This document shows positions 13,794 through 22,627 of a stretch of 64,000 nt of DNA, one piece after another. A program made the position numbers and the translations under genes. Under the pieces are notes generated by a model. The model was not told the DNA's origin and ran no database searches. It saw nothing but the letters and a program-made list of their open reading frames with translations. Positions within the stretch are counted from its first letter, which is position 1, and each line of letters starts with the position of its first letter. This DNA comes from Leuconostoc gelidum subsp. gelidum KCTC 3527. GTDB lineage: Bacteria; Bacillota; Bacilli; Lactobacillales; Lactobacillaceae. The DNA lies in NCBI RefSeq assembly GCF_000166715.1, contig NZ_AEMI01000019.1, forward strand, positions 1 through 64,000. The letters are read 5' to 3'.

Positions 13794-15485
13794 ATGGCAA
13801 ATAATGAAATGGTTGTCGCTTCACTAGCAAAGGTGTTGACAGATTTTAAACCAGAAGAAATTTCAATGAAGTTAGAAACACCTAAATCATCGGAAATGGG
13901 TGATTTGGCATTTCCAACTTTCACTTTGGCAAAAGTTTTGCATCAGGCACCCCAGCAAATTGCAATTGACATCGTCACTAAAATTAATCAAACAGGCTTT
14001 GAAAAAGTTGTTGCGATTGGTCCTTATGTTAATTTCTTTTTAGATAAACCAGTCACATCAGGTAAAATTTTGCGTTTAATTCTTAAAGAACAATCGCATT
14101 TTGGTAGTAATACAGATGGCAATGGGAACAATGTTACGATCGATATGTCATCACCTAACATTGCTAAACCAATGTCTATGGGACATCTAAGATCAACCGT
14201 TATCGGTAATGCATTAGCAAACATTACAGCCAAAAATGGATATGTTCCTGTTAAAATTAACCATTTAGGAGATTGGGGAACACAGTTTGGTAAGTTGATT
14301 TATGCTTATAAGACTTGGGGTTCAGAGACTGAAGTTAAAGCTGATCCAATTGCTACGCTATTACGTTATTATGTTGAATTCCATGAGAAAGCTAAAAACG
14401 ATGATACGTTGAATGATGCAGGTCGTGCTTGGTTTAAAAAATTAGAAGATGGCGATTCAGAAGCACATCAGTTATGGCAATGGTTCCGTGCGGAATCATT
14501 GAAAGAGTTTACAGCAATTTATGATCGCTTGGATATTACATTTGATTCTTTTAACGGCGAAGCTTTCTATAATGATAAGATGGATAAAGTCGTTGATGCT
14601 TTAGAAGAAAAAAATCTTTTGGTGTCCTCACAGGGGGCTAAAATTGTTGACCTATCAGCTATTAATGCTAGTTTGACACCAGCAATGATAAAGCGGTCAG
14701 ATGGCGCTACATTGTATATGACACGTGATCTGGCAGCAGCTGTTTATCGCAAAGAAACGTATCATTTTTCAAAATCACTGTATGTGGTTGGTGGCGAACA
14801 ACGTGAGCATTTTGTACAAATGAAAGCAGTCTTATCATTAATGGGCTTTCCATGGGCAGACGACATTGAGCATATTTCATTTGGATTGATTACATTTAAT
14901 GGCAAAAAAATGTCGACACGTAAAGGTGATGTTGTGTTGCTAAAAGATGTCTTAGATGATGCACATGAGTTAGCATTAAAGCAAATACAAGAAAAAAATC
15001 CGGCACTTGAGAATAAAAATATTGTGGCAGAACAAGTTGGCGCTGGTGCAGTTGTCTTTCATGATTTAATGAATGATAGAACAAACAATTTTGATTTTAA
15101 TTTAGAGGAAGTTGTTCGTTTTGAGGGTGACACAGGACCCTATGTTCAGTATACTAATGCGCGTGCAAAATCAATTTTGCGTAAATCTGGTGTAACAATT
15201 GTTGATAATAATTTAAACTTGGATGACGTGGCAACATGGGACATCGTGACAATCCTTAATAGTTTTCCAGAAACAGTGCAACGTGCATGGCAACAACGTG
15301 AGGCAAGTATCATTGCAAAATATGCTTTAAACTTGTCACGAGCATTTAATAGATATTATGCTAATTCAAAAATTTTAACAAATGATCAGCAACTAAATGC
15401 ACGTTTAGCGTTAGTGCAATCTGTGTCGATTGTCCTATCAGAAAGTTTACGTTTGTTAGGTGTGAAGTCACCAGAGGAAATGTAA
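13794..15485 (+). CDS. argS: Arginyl-tRNA synthetase
   Basis: Class I aminoacyl-tRNA synthetase of 563 residues charging tRNA-Arg. The N-terminal Add-1 domain (about 1-110) contacts the tRNA D-loop. SPNIAKPMSMGHLRST near residue 120 is the HIGH-type motif, GKKMSTRKGDVV near residue 368 is the KMSKS-type motif, and an anticodon-binding helical domain ends in ALRLLGVKSPEEM-like residues. AAAGGA precedes the ATG. It is controlled by the T-box leader upstream and followed after 36 bp by argR, so the two may share a transcript. Confidence 0.95.
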   Translation: MANNEMVVASLAKVLTDFKPEEISMKLETPKSSEMGDLAFPTFTLAKVLHQAPQQIAIDIVTKINQTGFEKVVAIGPYVNFFLDKPVTSGKILRLILKEQSHFGSNTDGNGNNVTIDMSSPNIAKPMSMGHLRSTVIGNALANITAKNGYVPVKINHLGDWGTQFGKLIYAYKTWGSETEVKADPIATLLRYYVEFHEKAKNDDTLNDAGRAWFKKLEDGDSEAHQLWQWFRAESLKEFTAIYDRLDITFDSFNGEAFYNDKMDKVVDALEEKNLLVSSQGAKIVDLSAINASLTPAMIKRSDGATLYMTRDLAAAVYRKETYHFSKSLYVVGGEQREHFVQMKAVLSLMGFPWADDIEHISFGLITFNGKKMSTRKGDVVLLKDVLDDAHELALKQIQEKNPALENKNIVAEQVGAGAVVFHDLMNDRTNNFDFNLEEVVRFEGDTGPYVQYTNARAKSILRKSGVTIVDNNLNLDDVATWDIVTILNSFPETVQRAWQQREASIIAKYALNLSRAFNRYYANSKILTNDQQLNARLALVQSVSIVLSESLRLLGVKSPEEM

Positions 15486-15521
15486 CTGTTATCTAACACG
15501 TTCTCAATTAGGAGAAATTAT

Positions 15522-15992
15522 ATGATTTCAAAACAACAACGTCAAGAACTCATTCTTGATATCATTCAGAATCAGCCAATCACTAGTCAAGAAGAATTAC
15601 TGAGTGAACTTTTAAAGCATCGTGTTGAAACAACACAAACAACGGTTTCAAGGGATATTCGCGCATTAGGTATCGTAAGAATTAAGGATATTAATAATGA
15701 TTTACGTTATCAACAATTGCAAGATCAGGGTGAGACACCTGACCTAATCGTAACAGAAAATGCGATAGATGCTGCTATCATTGAATATGCTGTATTTGTC
15801 AAGCGTGTTCAGTTTATGACAATTATAAGGACAACAGATTCAAGTGGTAATGCCGTTGCTGGCATCATTGACGATGCAAACTTGCCGCAAGTCATTGCAA
15901 CATTAGCTGGATTTGACACAATTTATGTGACAAGTCCAGATGAAGTAAGTGCAGAAGCGTTAACTAAACGTTGGTCGGCATTGATAGGATAA
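15522..15992 (+). CDS. argR: Arginine repressor
   Basis: 156 residues. The N-terminal winged helix (about 1-70; TTVSRDIRALGIVRIK is the recognition region) binds ARG boxes, and the C-terminal domain (about 85-150; GNAVAGIIDDANLPQVIATLAGFDTIYV) makes the hexamer and binds arginine. It couples arginine levels to arginine metabolism. The gene sits between argS and a PBP gene, which starts 3 bp after its stop, as is common in lactic acid bacteria. TTAGGAGA is the ribosome binding site. Confidence 0.93.
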   Translation: MISKQQRQELILDIIQNQPITSQEELLSELLKHRVETTQTTVSRDIRALGIVRIKDINNDLRYQQLQDQGETPDLIVTENAIDAAIIEYAVFVKRVQFMTIIRTTDSSGNAVAGIIDDANLPQVIATLAGFDTIYVTSPDEVSAEALTKRWSALIG

Positions 15993-15995
15993 TCT

Positions 15996-18056
15996 ATGAA
16001 TTGGTTGAAGCATATTATTAAAAAAATAAACGAAAAACTTTCCCCATTCGCTAAACGTTGGCAGTTTGGACGTTTTCTTATCATAGTTTTTTTATCATTT
16101 TTTTTGATTATGAGTGTGTACTTGGTTACTTTAGCGAAAACAGCGCATGTTAAAAATTTACATGCAACGTTAGCACAAACAACAACGGTCTATGATGATT
16201 CAGGCACAAAAGCTGGGGAACTGTATTCGCAAAAGGGAACTTATGTCAAGTATAGTCGTATATCTCAAAATATGCGTGATGCGGTTATATCAAGTGAGGA
16301 TCGGAATTTTTATCATGAGTATGGCTTTTCTGTGAAAGGAATTGCTCGTTCAGCGGTACTTAATCTCAAGAATAAATTGTTAGGTTCATCTACTATCGCT
16401 GGTGGCGGTTCTACTTTGACACAACAACTTGTTAAAAATGCTTATTTGACGCAAGAGCAGACAATAACTCGTAAGGCTAAAGAAATTTTCTTATCGATGC
16501 AAGTTGAACAAGATTATACAAAAAATCAAATATTAACTATGTATCTTAATAACGCTTGGTTTGGTAATGGTGTTTGGGGTGTTGAAGATGCATCTCAAAA
16601 ATATTTTGGTGTTCATGCTAGCGAGTTGACAACTTCACAAGCAGCAACTTTGACTGCGATGTTACCAAGCCCAGCACTCTATAATCCAATTGATCATCCA
16701 CAAGCTGCAATTAAACGTCGAAATGTCGTTTTAAGTACAATGGTAGCAACAAAACGTTTGTCAGCATCACAATTAAAGCAATCACAAGCTGTACCCATGA
16801 CTTTGAATGATACGTATGATAGTTCAAACAAATATCAATATCCATGGTTTTTTGATTCAGTTATCAGTGAAGCTATTAAAACATATGGCTTAACTGAAAG
16901 TGATGTCATGAATCGTGGCTATAAAATTTATACAACACTAAATCAACAAGATCAAACAAATTTACAACAAAATTTTAATAATAGTGCCATGTTTAATTAC
17001 AATACGGATGCGCAAGCAGCAAGTGTTGTGCTAAATGCGAAAACAGGTGGCGTTCGTGCACTTGTGGGTGGTCGTGAAGAAGAGCACACATTCCGAGGCT
17101 TTAATTATGCAACGCAATCAAAATTGTCACCAGGTTCATCAATTAAACCAATTGCTGTGTACGCACCTGCCTTAGAAAAAGGTTATAGTATCGACACAAG
17201 CTTACCGAATATGACACGCACGTTTGGTACAAATGGTTGGGAAGTTCATAATGCTTTGAATGTGCAAACAGATAACGTACCTATGTATGAAGCTTTAGAG
17301 CACTCCTACAATGTGCCGGCGGTTTATTTATTAAATAAGATTGGTGTGAATGCGGGTTATGCTAGTGCACGCAAATTCGGTTTACCATTATCAGATAAAG
17401 ATAAAAATCTTGCGTTGTCTCTAGGTGGGTTAACAGTTGGTGTTTCTCCTATGCAAATGGCACAAGCATACACCGCTTTTGCCAATGATGGTGTCATGAG
17501 TGACGCACACTTTATTACAAAAATTGTTGATGCGACTGGAAAAGTAATTGTGAATCACCCTAAAGCTAAGCAAAAGCGTGTTATTAGTTCGCGAGTTGCA
17601 GATAATATGACACGTATGATGCTCGGCACTTATACTAATGGGACCGGTTTAGGGGCAGCACCGGCTGGTTTTACTATTGCTGGTAAAACAGGCACAACCG
17701 AAAATCCCAATGATACGGAAAATAGTCAATCATCGAAAGATTCTTGGGCAATGGCGTATACAAAGGATGTTGTCGAAGCTACTTGGATGGGGTTAGATGA
17801 TAAGAGCAAAAATAATAGCTTGCCCCTCGGATTAACAGCAACTATGGGGCCTTTGGTAAAAACTTCATTAGAGGAAATTTTGCCAAATACACCAGGAACA
17901 AACTTTACTGTAACAAATCCAAACAGTGGCACCGACAGTACTAGTAAGGCATTTAAGTGGTCAGATATTGGTTCTGATTTCTCAAAGGGAATTGATAATG
18001 CTGTAGAAGGTGCCAATAAAACTTGGCAAACTATTAAGGGATTATTTGGCAATTAA
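15996..18056 (+). CDS. Class A penicillin-binding protein (PBP1A/2A family)
   Basis: Bifunctional peptidoglycan glycosyltransferase and transpeptidase of 686 residues at the outer face of the membrane. It has a basic cytoplasmic tail and a membrane anchor at about 26-48. The GT51 domain has SSEDRNFYHEYGF (catalytic Glu101) and GGSTLTQQLVKN. The transpeptidase domain has SSIK with catalytic Ser381 and Lys384, SYN in EHSYNVP, and the KTGTT box. The C-terminus is a Ser/Thr-rich tail. The start lies 3 bp after argR; AGGAT precedes it. The exact paralogue is not certain. Confidence 0.92.
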   Translation: MNWLKHIIKKINEKLSPFAKRWQFGRFLIIVFLSFFLIMSVYLVTLAKTAHVKNLHATLAQTTTVYDDSGTKAGELYSQKGTYVKYSRISQNMRDAVISSEDRNFYHEYGFSVKGIARSAVLNLKNKLLGSSTIAGGGSTLTQQLVKNAYLTQEQTITRKAKEIFLSMQVEQDYTKNQILTMYLNNAWFGNGVWGVEDASQKYFGVHASELTTSQAATLTAMLPSPALYNPIDHPQAAIKRRNVVLSTMVATKRLSASQLKQSQAVPMTLNDTYDSSNKYQYPWFFDSVISEAIKTYGLTESDVMNRGYKIYTTLNQQDQTNLQQNFNNSAMFNYNTDAQAASVVLNAKTGGVRALVGGREEEHTFRGFNYATQSKLSPGSSIKPIAVYAPALEKGYSIDTSLPNMTRTFGTNGWEVHNALNVQTDNVPMYEALEHSYNVPAVYLLNKIGVNAGYASARKFGLPLSDKDKNLALSLGGLTVGVSPMQMAQAYTAFANDGVMSDAHFITKIVDATGKVIVNHPKAKQKRVISSRVADNMTRMMLGTYTNGTGLGAAPAGFTIAGKTGTTENPNDTENSQSSKDSWAMAYTKDVVEATWMGLDDKSKNNSLPLGLTATMGPLVKTSLEEILPNTPGTNFTVTNPNSGTDSTSKAFKWSDIGSDFSKGIDNAVEGANKTWQTIKGLFGN

Positions 18057-18121
18057 GAATTATCGATTGATTTAGTAATGACAGTGTATACAGTTTATTG
18101 AAAGCAAAAAGGAAAAGAAAA

Positions 18122-18475
18122 ATGACAGTTAATATTTATGATAATGCCAATGAAATGGCAAATGTATTGAAGCAAACACAAGAATATACAGCATGGCAAA
18201 AATCTTTTGATGAAATTCAAAATAATGAAGAAGCTAAGAGCCTGTTTGGTAAGTTCCAAGAGGTGCAAGTTGAAGTGCAAAAAATGATGCAAGTCCAACA
18301 ACAACCAAATCCAGAACAAGAAAAAGAATGGGATATTATTGCAGCTGAAGTGCAAAAAAATGAACTCATTACAGCACTTTTAACAGCTGAACAGGCATTA
18401 AATAAGCTATTAACGGAGCTTAATGATATTATCACAAAACCTGTTGCTGATGCTTACGCACAACTACGAAAGTAA
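18122..18475 (+). CDS. YlbF/YmcA family regulator
   Basis: 117-residue all-helical cytosolic protein with a long charged and Gln-rich middle (QVQVEVQKMMQVQQQPNPEQEKEWD). This is characteristic of the YlbF/YmcA (DUF964) family, whose Bacillus members form a complex modulating RNase Y and phosphorelay signalling. ATG 18122 has AAAAAGGAAAAG before it; an upstream TTG in frame is less likely. The family call is good, and the role in this organism is inferred. Confidence 0.8.
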   Translation: MTVNIYDNANEMANVLKQTQEYTAWQKSFDEIQNNEEAKSLFGKFQEVQVEVQKMMQVQQQPNPEQEKEWDIIAAEVQKNELITALLTAEQALNKLLTELNDIITKPVADAYAQLRK

Positions 18476-18479
18476 GTGC

Positions 18480-18507
18480 GAAAACAATCAATTTGGTTGT
18501 TTTTGTA
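18480..18507 (+). terminator. Weak terminator after the YlbF-family gene
   Basis: AAAACAA pairs with TTGTTTT around CCAA-like bases, followed by TG and T. It is short; read-through to lepB is likely. Confidence 0.45.
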
Positions 18508-18527
18508 TATAAAAAGAGAGAAATACT

Positions 18528-19160
18528 ATGCAAAATAAATTTGTTCAGTTTCTAAAAGAGTGGATTGTACCAATCTTGGTCGCCGTTGTTGTGGTTGGCT
18601 TGATTCGAACTTTCTTATTCGAATTTGTAAGAGTAAATGGGCCATCAATGACGCCCAACTTGCAAAACGGTGAATTGGTTTTGTTAAGTAAAGTTTCTAA
18701 ATATAAACGTGGTGATGTTGTGGTGTTTGATGCACGTCAGGAAGATCCAAGAATTAGATCTGGAGAAAAAGATTATGTCAAACGGATCATTGGTTTACCA
18801 GGAGATACGGTTTCATATAAAAACTCTAATTTATATGTGAATAACAAACTAGTTAATCAAAACTACATTGGCATCAATGAACAAACACAAGGTACTGAAA
18901 TGTCATTTGGCAGCACGTGGTCATTGAAAACATTATCATCTACTGATCAATGGAAAGAAAAAGATCGTAATCATAATAGGGTGCCAGCAGGTGAATACTT
19001 TGTCATGGGTGATCACCGGTCAGTGTCTAATGATGGTCGTTATTTTGGATTTATTGATAAGCAACATATTAGAGGAAAAGTCTATGTACCTTTCTGGAAT
19101 TCAAATAAAACAGCTAAGCAAAATGTTAACAGTCAGAATAAACTTTTTTTTGCAAATTGA
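18528..19160 (+). CDS. lepB: Type I signal peptidase
   Basis: Membrane-anchored Ser/Lys protease of 210 residues that removes Sec and Tat signal peptides on the outer membrane face. One transmembrane helix (about 12-32) is followed by RVNGPSMTPNL with the nucleophile Ser (about 40), YVKRIIGLPGD with the general-base Lys (about 83), and MGDHRSVSNDGRYFG near residue 154. A spacer insert between the boxes is typical of Gram-positive enzymes. AAGAGAG precedes ATG. Confidence 0.93.
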   Translation: MQNKFVQFLKEWIVPILVAVVVVGLIRTFLFEFVRVNGPSMTPNLQNGELVLLSKVSKYKRGDVVVFDARQEDPRIRSGEKDYVKRIIGLPGDTVSYKNSNLYVNNKLVNQNYIGINEQTQGTEMSFGSTWSLKTLSSTDQWKEKDRNHNRVPAGEYFVMGDHRSVSNDGRYFGFIDKQHIRGKVYVPFWNSNKTAKQNVNSQNKLFFAN

Positions 19161-19162
19161 AT

Positions 19163-19191
19163 TTGCTTAGTTGTGAAAAAAATGATAATAT
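19163..19191 (+). promoter_or_regulatory. Promoter of the pyr operon
   Basis: TTGCTT, 17-bp spacer, TAATAT (with an overlapping GATAAT) directly ahead of the PyrR-type leader. The match to consensus is moderate. Confidence 0.5.
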
Positions 19192-19206
19192 ATGAGAAAC
19201 AATAAA

Positions 19207-19321
19207 AACCTTTAATTAAGTCCAGAGAGACTTACAAGGCTTTTAGATACTTGGGTCAAAGTCCATTCTTTGACCGTAATTTTCTAGAACCGCGTAAGTC
19301 AAAAGGCTTATGCGGTTTTTT
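19207..19321 (+). promoter_or_regulatory. PyrR-dependent attenuator of the pyr operon
   Basis: ACCTTTAATTAAGTCCAGAGAGACTTACAAGG-like anti-antiterminator region: AGTCCAGAGAGACT (19219-19232) is the PyrR RNA-binding loop seen in Firmicutes pyr leaders. A perfect hairpin GGTCAAAG/CTTTGACC follows (19254-19275), then the terminator AACCGCGTAAG/CTTATGCGGTT and T6 (19288-19321), 17 bases before the pyrB start. High UMP would make PyrR bind and favour termination. pyrR is not in this operon. Confidence 0.88.
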
Positions 19322-19338
19322 GTATAAAGAGGAGTATT

Positions 19339-20250
19339 ATGCGACATTTTTTGAATATAAATTCAGTAAATGAATCTGATGTGCTAAAATTAATTCAACG
19401 GGCCTTAGCATTTAAGTCAGGTGTGCAGCCCAATCAGACTAATTTGACGGTAAGTAATTTGTTTTTTGAAAATTCTACACGTACGCATAGCAGTTTTCAG
19501 ATGGCAGAAAATAAGTTAGGTTTTCAACAAATTAGAATTGATCCGCAAAGCAGTTCAATGTCAAAAGGTGAAAGTTTAGTCGATACGTTGAAAACACTAA
19601 AAGCTATTGGTGTTGATGTTGCTGTTATTAGGCATAGTGTTACGAGTTGGTATGAAAGTGTCCTGAGTGCAGAAGGACATGCTATACCGCAGCTTGTGAA
19701 TGCTGGGGATGGCAGTGGGCAGCATCCTTCTCAAAGTTTGCTAGATTTGGTGACAATTTACGAACAATTTGGTCATTTTGATGGTTTAAATATTCGAATT
19801 GTTGGTGATTTAATGCATTCTCGTGTGGCACGTTCAAATGCGGAAATTTTGAAAAAATTAGGCGCTAATATGACATTTTCAGGTCCTGAAAATTGGCGAC
19901 CAAAAGATTTTAGTCAATTTGGTAAGTTTGTGGTTATTGATGAAGAGTGGGAAAAACTTGATGTTGTGATGTTTCTGCGTGTGCAGCATGAACGTATCAC
20001 ACAGACTGAAAATCAAATTTTTTTAACCAAACAATATCATGCTAAATTTGGACTGAATAAATCACGATATGAACAACTCAAAGCGCAGGCAATTATCATG
20101 CATCCAGCACCAGTTAATCGTGACGTGGAAATTGCCGATGAATTTGTTGAGGCGCCAAAGTCACGTATTTTCGAACAAATGACCAATGGGGTGTTTGCAA
20201 GGATGGCAATATTAGAATATACAATGGAGACAAATCATGCAACTTATTAA
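19339..20250 (+). CDS. pyrB: Aspartate carbamoyltransferase, catalytic chain
   Basis: Second step of UMP synthesis: carbamoyl phosphate plus aspartate give carbamoyl aspartate. 303 residues, cytosolic trimer. FENSTRTHSSF near residue 50 is the carbamoyl-phosphate loop (STRTH for the usual STRTR), AGDGSGQHPSQSLLD near residue 126 carries the HPxQ motif, and MHPAPVNRDVE near residue 255 holds the PxNR segment. No regulatory pyrI is present, as in other Firmicutes. GAGGAG precedes ATG, and the 3' end overlaps pyrC by 14 bp. Confidence 0.96.
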   Translation: MRHFLNINSVNESDVLKLIQRALAFKSGVQPNQTNLTVSNLFFENSTRTHSSFQMAENKLGFQQIRIDPQSSSMSKGESLVDTLKTLKAIGVDVAVIRHSVTSWYESVLSAEGHAIPQLVNAGDGSGQHPSQSLLDLVTIYEQFGHFDGLNIRIVGDLMHSRVARSNAEILKKLGANMTFSGPENWRPKDFSQFGKFVVIDEEWEKLDVVMFLRVQHERITQTENQIFLTKQYHAKFGLNKSRYEQLKAQAIIMHPAPVNRDVEIADEFVEAPKSRIFEQMTNGVFARMAILEYTMETNHATY

Positions 20251-21505
20251 GAATGCTAAAATTTTAGAAGATAGTCATTTAGTTACACGAGACGTGCTGA
20301 TTGATGGTAAAAAAATTGTTAAAGTATCAGAAAATTGTCATTTAGAGGTTGATACGATTGATGCTAAAGGTGCATTTCTATCAAGTGGACTTGTCGACGT
20401 GCATGTTCATTTTCGTGAACCTGGTTTTGATTATAAGGAAACGATTGCGACTGGTTCTCAAGCTGCTGCACGCGGCGGTTTTACAACGGTTATTGCGATG
20501 CCAAACCTTAACCCTGTGCCAGACACGGCCGAACGTATCGCTGCGCAAATTAAATTAAATGAAATAAATGGTACGGTCCATGTTAAGCAATATGGGGCTG
20601 TTTCGGCTGATTTGACAGCATCTAAAGTATCAGATATTTCAGGAATGGCTGCTGCGGGGGCTGTTGCCTTTAGTAACGATGGTAAAGGTGTGCAAACCGC
20701 TGATACCATGTTACAAGCCATGTTAGCTGCTGCAAAAGCTGATAAACCATTAGCAGCACACTTAGAGGATGATTCCTTGTTACATGGTGGGGTTATGAAC
20801 GCTGGAAAACAATCTGAAAAATTAGAAATTCCAGGAATTACTGGTTTAGCGGAAAGCTCACAACTGGCGCGTGATTTGATGTTAGCTAAAGCAACAGGGG
20901 TGCACTATCATGTTGCGCACATCTCGACGAAAGAGTCGGTTGCATTAGTTCGAATTGCAAAATTGCAAGGCGTAAATGTTACAGCTGAAGTTTCACCACA
21001 TCATCTTTTGCTCTCTGATATGGATATCAAAGGTGATAATGCGCTATTCAAAATGAATCCACCTTTACGTTCACAGGCAGATCGACAAGCCGTATTAGCG
21101 GGATTATTGGATGGCACAATTGATATGATTGCAACAGACCATGCACCACATGGTACGGCAGAAAAAAATAAGCCATTTCGAGAAGCACCATTTGGGATTA
21201 CAGGAATTGAAACGAGTTTTCAATTGTTGTACACACATTTAGTTAGATCAGGCGTCATGACGCTAGAGACACTTTTGCAACGCATGATAAGTGCACCAAT
21301 AGCTTCTTTTAAACTTGAGGCACCAACTGAGATTAAGCCTGGTGAAACGGCTGACCTAGCTTTGTTTGATTTAGAACATCAGAAAACTATTTCAGTAGAT
21401 AATTTTAAATCAAAAGGTAAGAACACACCCTTTATGGGTTGGCAAGTTTACGGTAATACACTTGCAACTTGGGTTGACGGCCAGTTAGTTTATCAATCAT
21501 TTTGA
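20237..21505 (+). CDS. pyrC: Dihydroorotase
   Basis: Class I dihydroorotase of 422 residues closing carbamoyl aspartate to dihydroorotate with zinc. VDVHVHFREPGFDYKET near residue 58 gives the first two metal-binding His and the substrate Arg, HVAHIST near 228 another His, and ATDHAPH near 302 the metal Asp. The start overlaps the pyrB end, with GGAG upstream, so translation is probably coupled. Third step of the UMP pathway. Confidence 0.96.
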   Translation: MQLIKNAKILEDSHLVTRDVLIDGKKIVKVSENCHLEVDTIDAKGAFLSSGLVDVHVHFREPGFDYKETIATGSQAAARGGFTTVIAMPNLNPVPDTAERIAAQIKLNEINGTVHVKQYGAVSADLTASKVSDISGMAAAGAVAFSNDGKGVQTADTMLQAMLAAAKADKPLAAHLEDDSLLHGGVMNAGKQSEKLEIPGITGLAESSQLARDLMLAKATGVHYHVAHISTKESVALVRIAKLQGVNVTAEVSPHHLLLSDMDIKGDNALFKMNPPLRSQADRQAVLAGLLDGTIDMIATDHAPHGTAEKNKPFREAPFGITGIETSFQLLYTHLVRSGVMTLETLLQRMISAPIASFKLEAPTEIKPGETADLALFDLEHQKTISVDNFKSKGKNTPFMGWQVYGNTLATWVDGQLVYQSF

Positions 21506-21538
21506 GCGACGAAAACACGATAACGAGGATAATAAGAC

Positions 21539-22627
21539 ATGAAAAAACGCTATATAGTACTTGAAAACGGATCAGTATACGAAGGGGAGTCCTTCGGATC
21601 TGATGTGGATGTGATGGCAGAATTGGTCTTCAATACTGGCATGTCAGGCTATCAAGAATCAATAACTGATTTGTCATATCGTGGTGAAATGATTGTTTTT
21701 ACCTATCCTCTAATTGGAAATTATGGTATTAATCGTGATGATTTTGAAAGTTTACGACCGGCAGCTTCAGCAATCATTGTCCATGAAATTGCACGCCGGC
21801 CAAGCAATTGGCGTCAAATGATGAGTTTGGAAGAATGGGCAGAACGAACGAATATGCCTGGCATTACTGGCGTTGATACACGTGCATTAACGCGTGAATT
21901 GCGTGATAACGGCGTTATGAAAGCTGCTTTAGTCAATGAAGTAACCGATGACATTTTCTCAGAGATTAAAAAATTTGTTCCTTCAAAAAGGATGGTTGCT
22001 GATGCGACAACAAAGACGCAATACCAAAATCCAACGGATGGTGTGTCAATTGCCTTAATTGATTTTGGATTAAAAAATTCAATTTTACGTTCTTTAGCTA
22101 AAAGAGGGGTCAATGTCATGGTGTTTCCAGCAGATGTTGACGCGGAGACTATTTTAGCTGCTAATCCTGATGGCATATTATTATCAAATGGTCCAGGCAA
22201 TCCACAGGATGTTGCTTACGCTATCCCCACAATACAAACATTGCAAGAACAGTTACCACTGATGGGTATTTGCTTAGGACATCAATTGTTTGCAATAGCT
22301 AATGGTGCTGAAACATACAAATTAAAATTTGGGCATCGTGGTTTCAATCACGCGGTTCGTAATTTGTCAAAAGAACGGCTAGACTTTACTTCTCAAAATC
22401 ATGGCTATGCAGTTAATCGAGATAGTTTATCAAAAACAGAACTCGTTGTGACACATGAAGAAATTAATGATCACACAGTTGAGGGTGTTAGATTAAAAAA
22501 TCATCACGCTTTCTCTGTTCAATTTCATCCGGACGCAGCACCGGGTCCACATGATGCTGAATATCTATTTGATGATTTTTTGAACATGATTAAAAACGCA
22601 AAGAAGGAGACAACACAAAATGCCTAA
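21539..22627 (+). CDS. carA: Carbamoyl-phosphate synthase, small (glutaminase) subunit
   Basis: 362 residues. The N-terminal domain is specific to CarA. The C-terminal class I amidotransferase has SNGPGNP near residue 218, [11 protein letters not shown] with the nucleophile Cys near residue 244, and [13 protein letters not shown] with the catalytic His. It supplies ammonia from glutamine to CarB. The last 8 bp overlap carB. The position inside the pyr operon marks it as the pyrimidine-linked copy (pyrAA). Confidence 0.96.
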   Translation: MKKRYIVLENGSVYEGESFGSDVDVMAELVFNTGMSGYQESITDLSYRGEMIVFTYPLIGNYGINRDDFESLRPAASAIIVHEIARRPSNWRQMMSLEEWAERTNMPGITGVDTRALTRELRDNGVMKAALVNEVTDDIFSEIKKFVPSKRMVADATTKTQYQNPTDGVSIALIDFGLKNSILRSLAKRGVNVMVFPADVDAETILAANPDGILLSNGPGNPQDVAYAIPTIQTLQEQLPLMGICLGHQLFAIANGAETYKLKFGHRGFNHAVRNLSKERLDFTSQNHGYAVNRDSLSKTELVVTHEEINDHTVEGVRLKNHHAFSVQFHPDAAPGPHDAEYLFDDFLNMIKNAKKETTQNA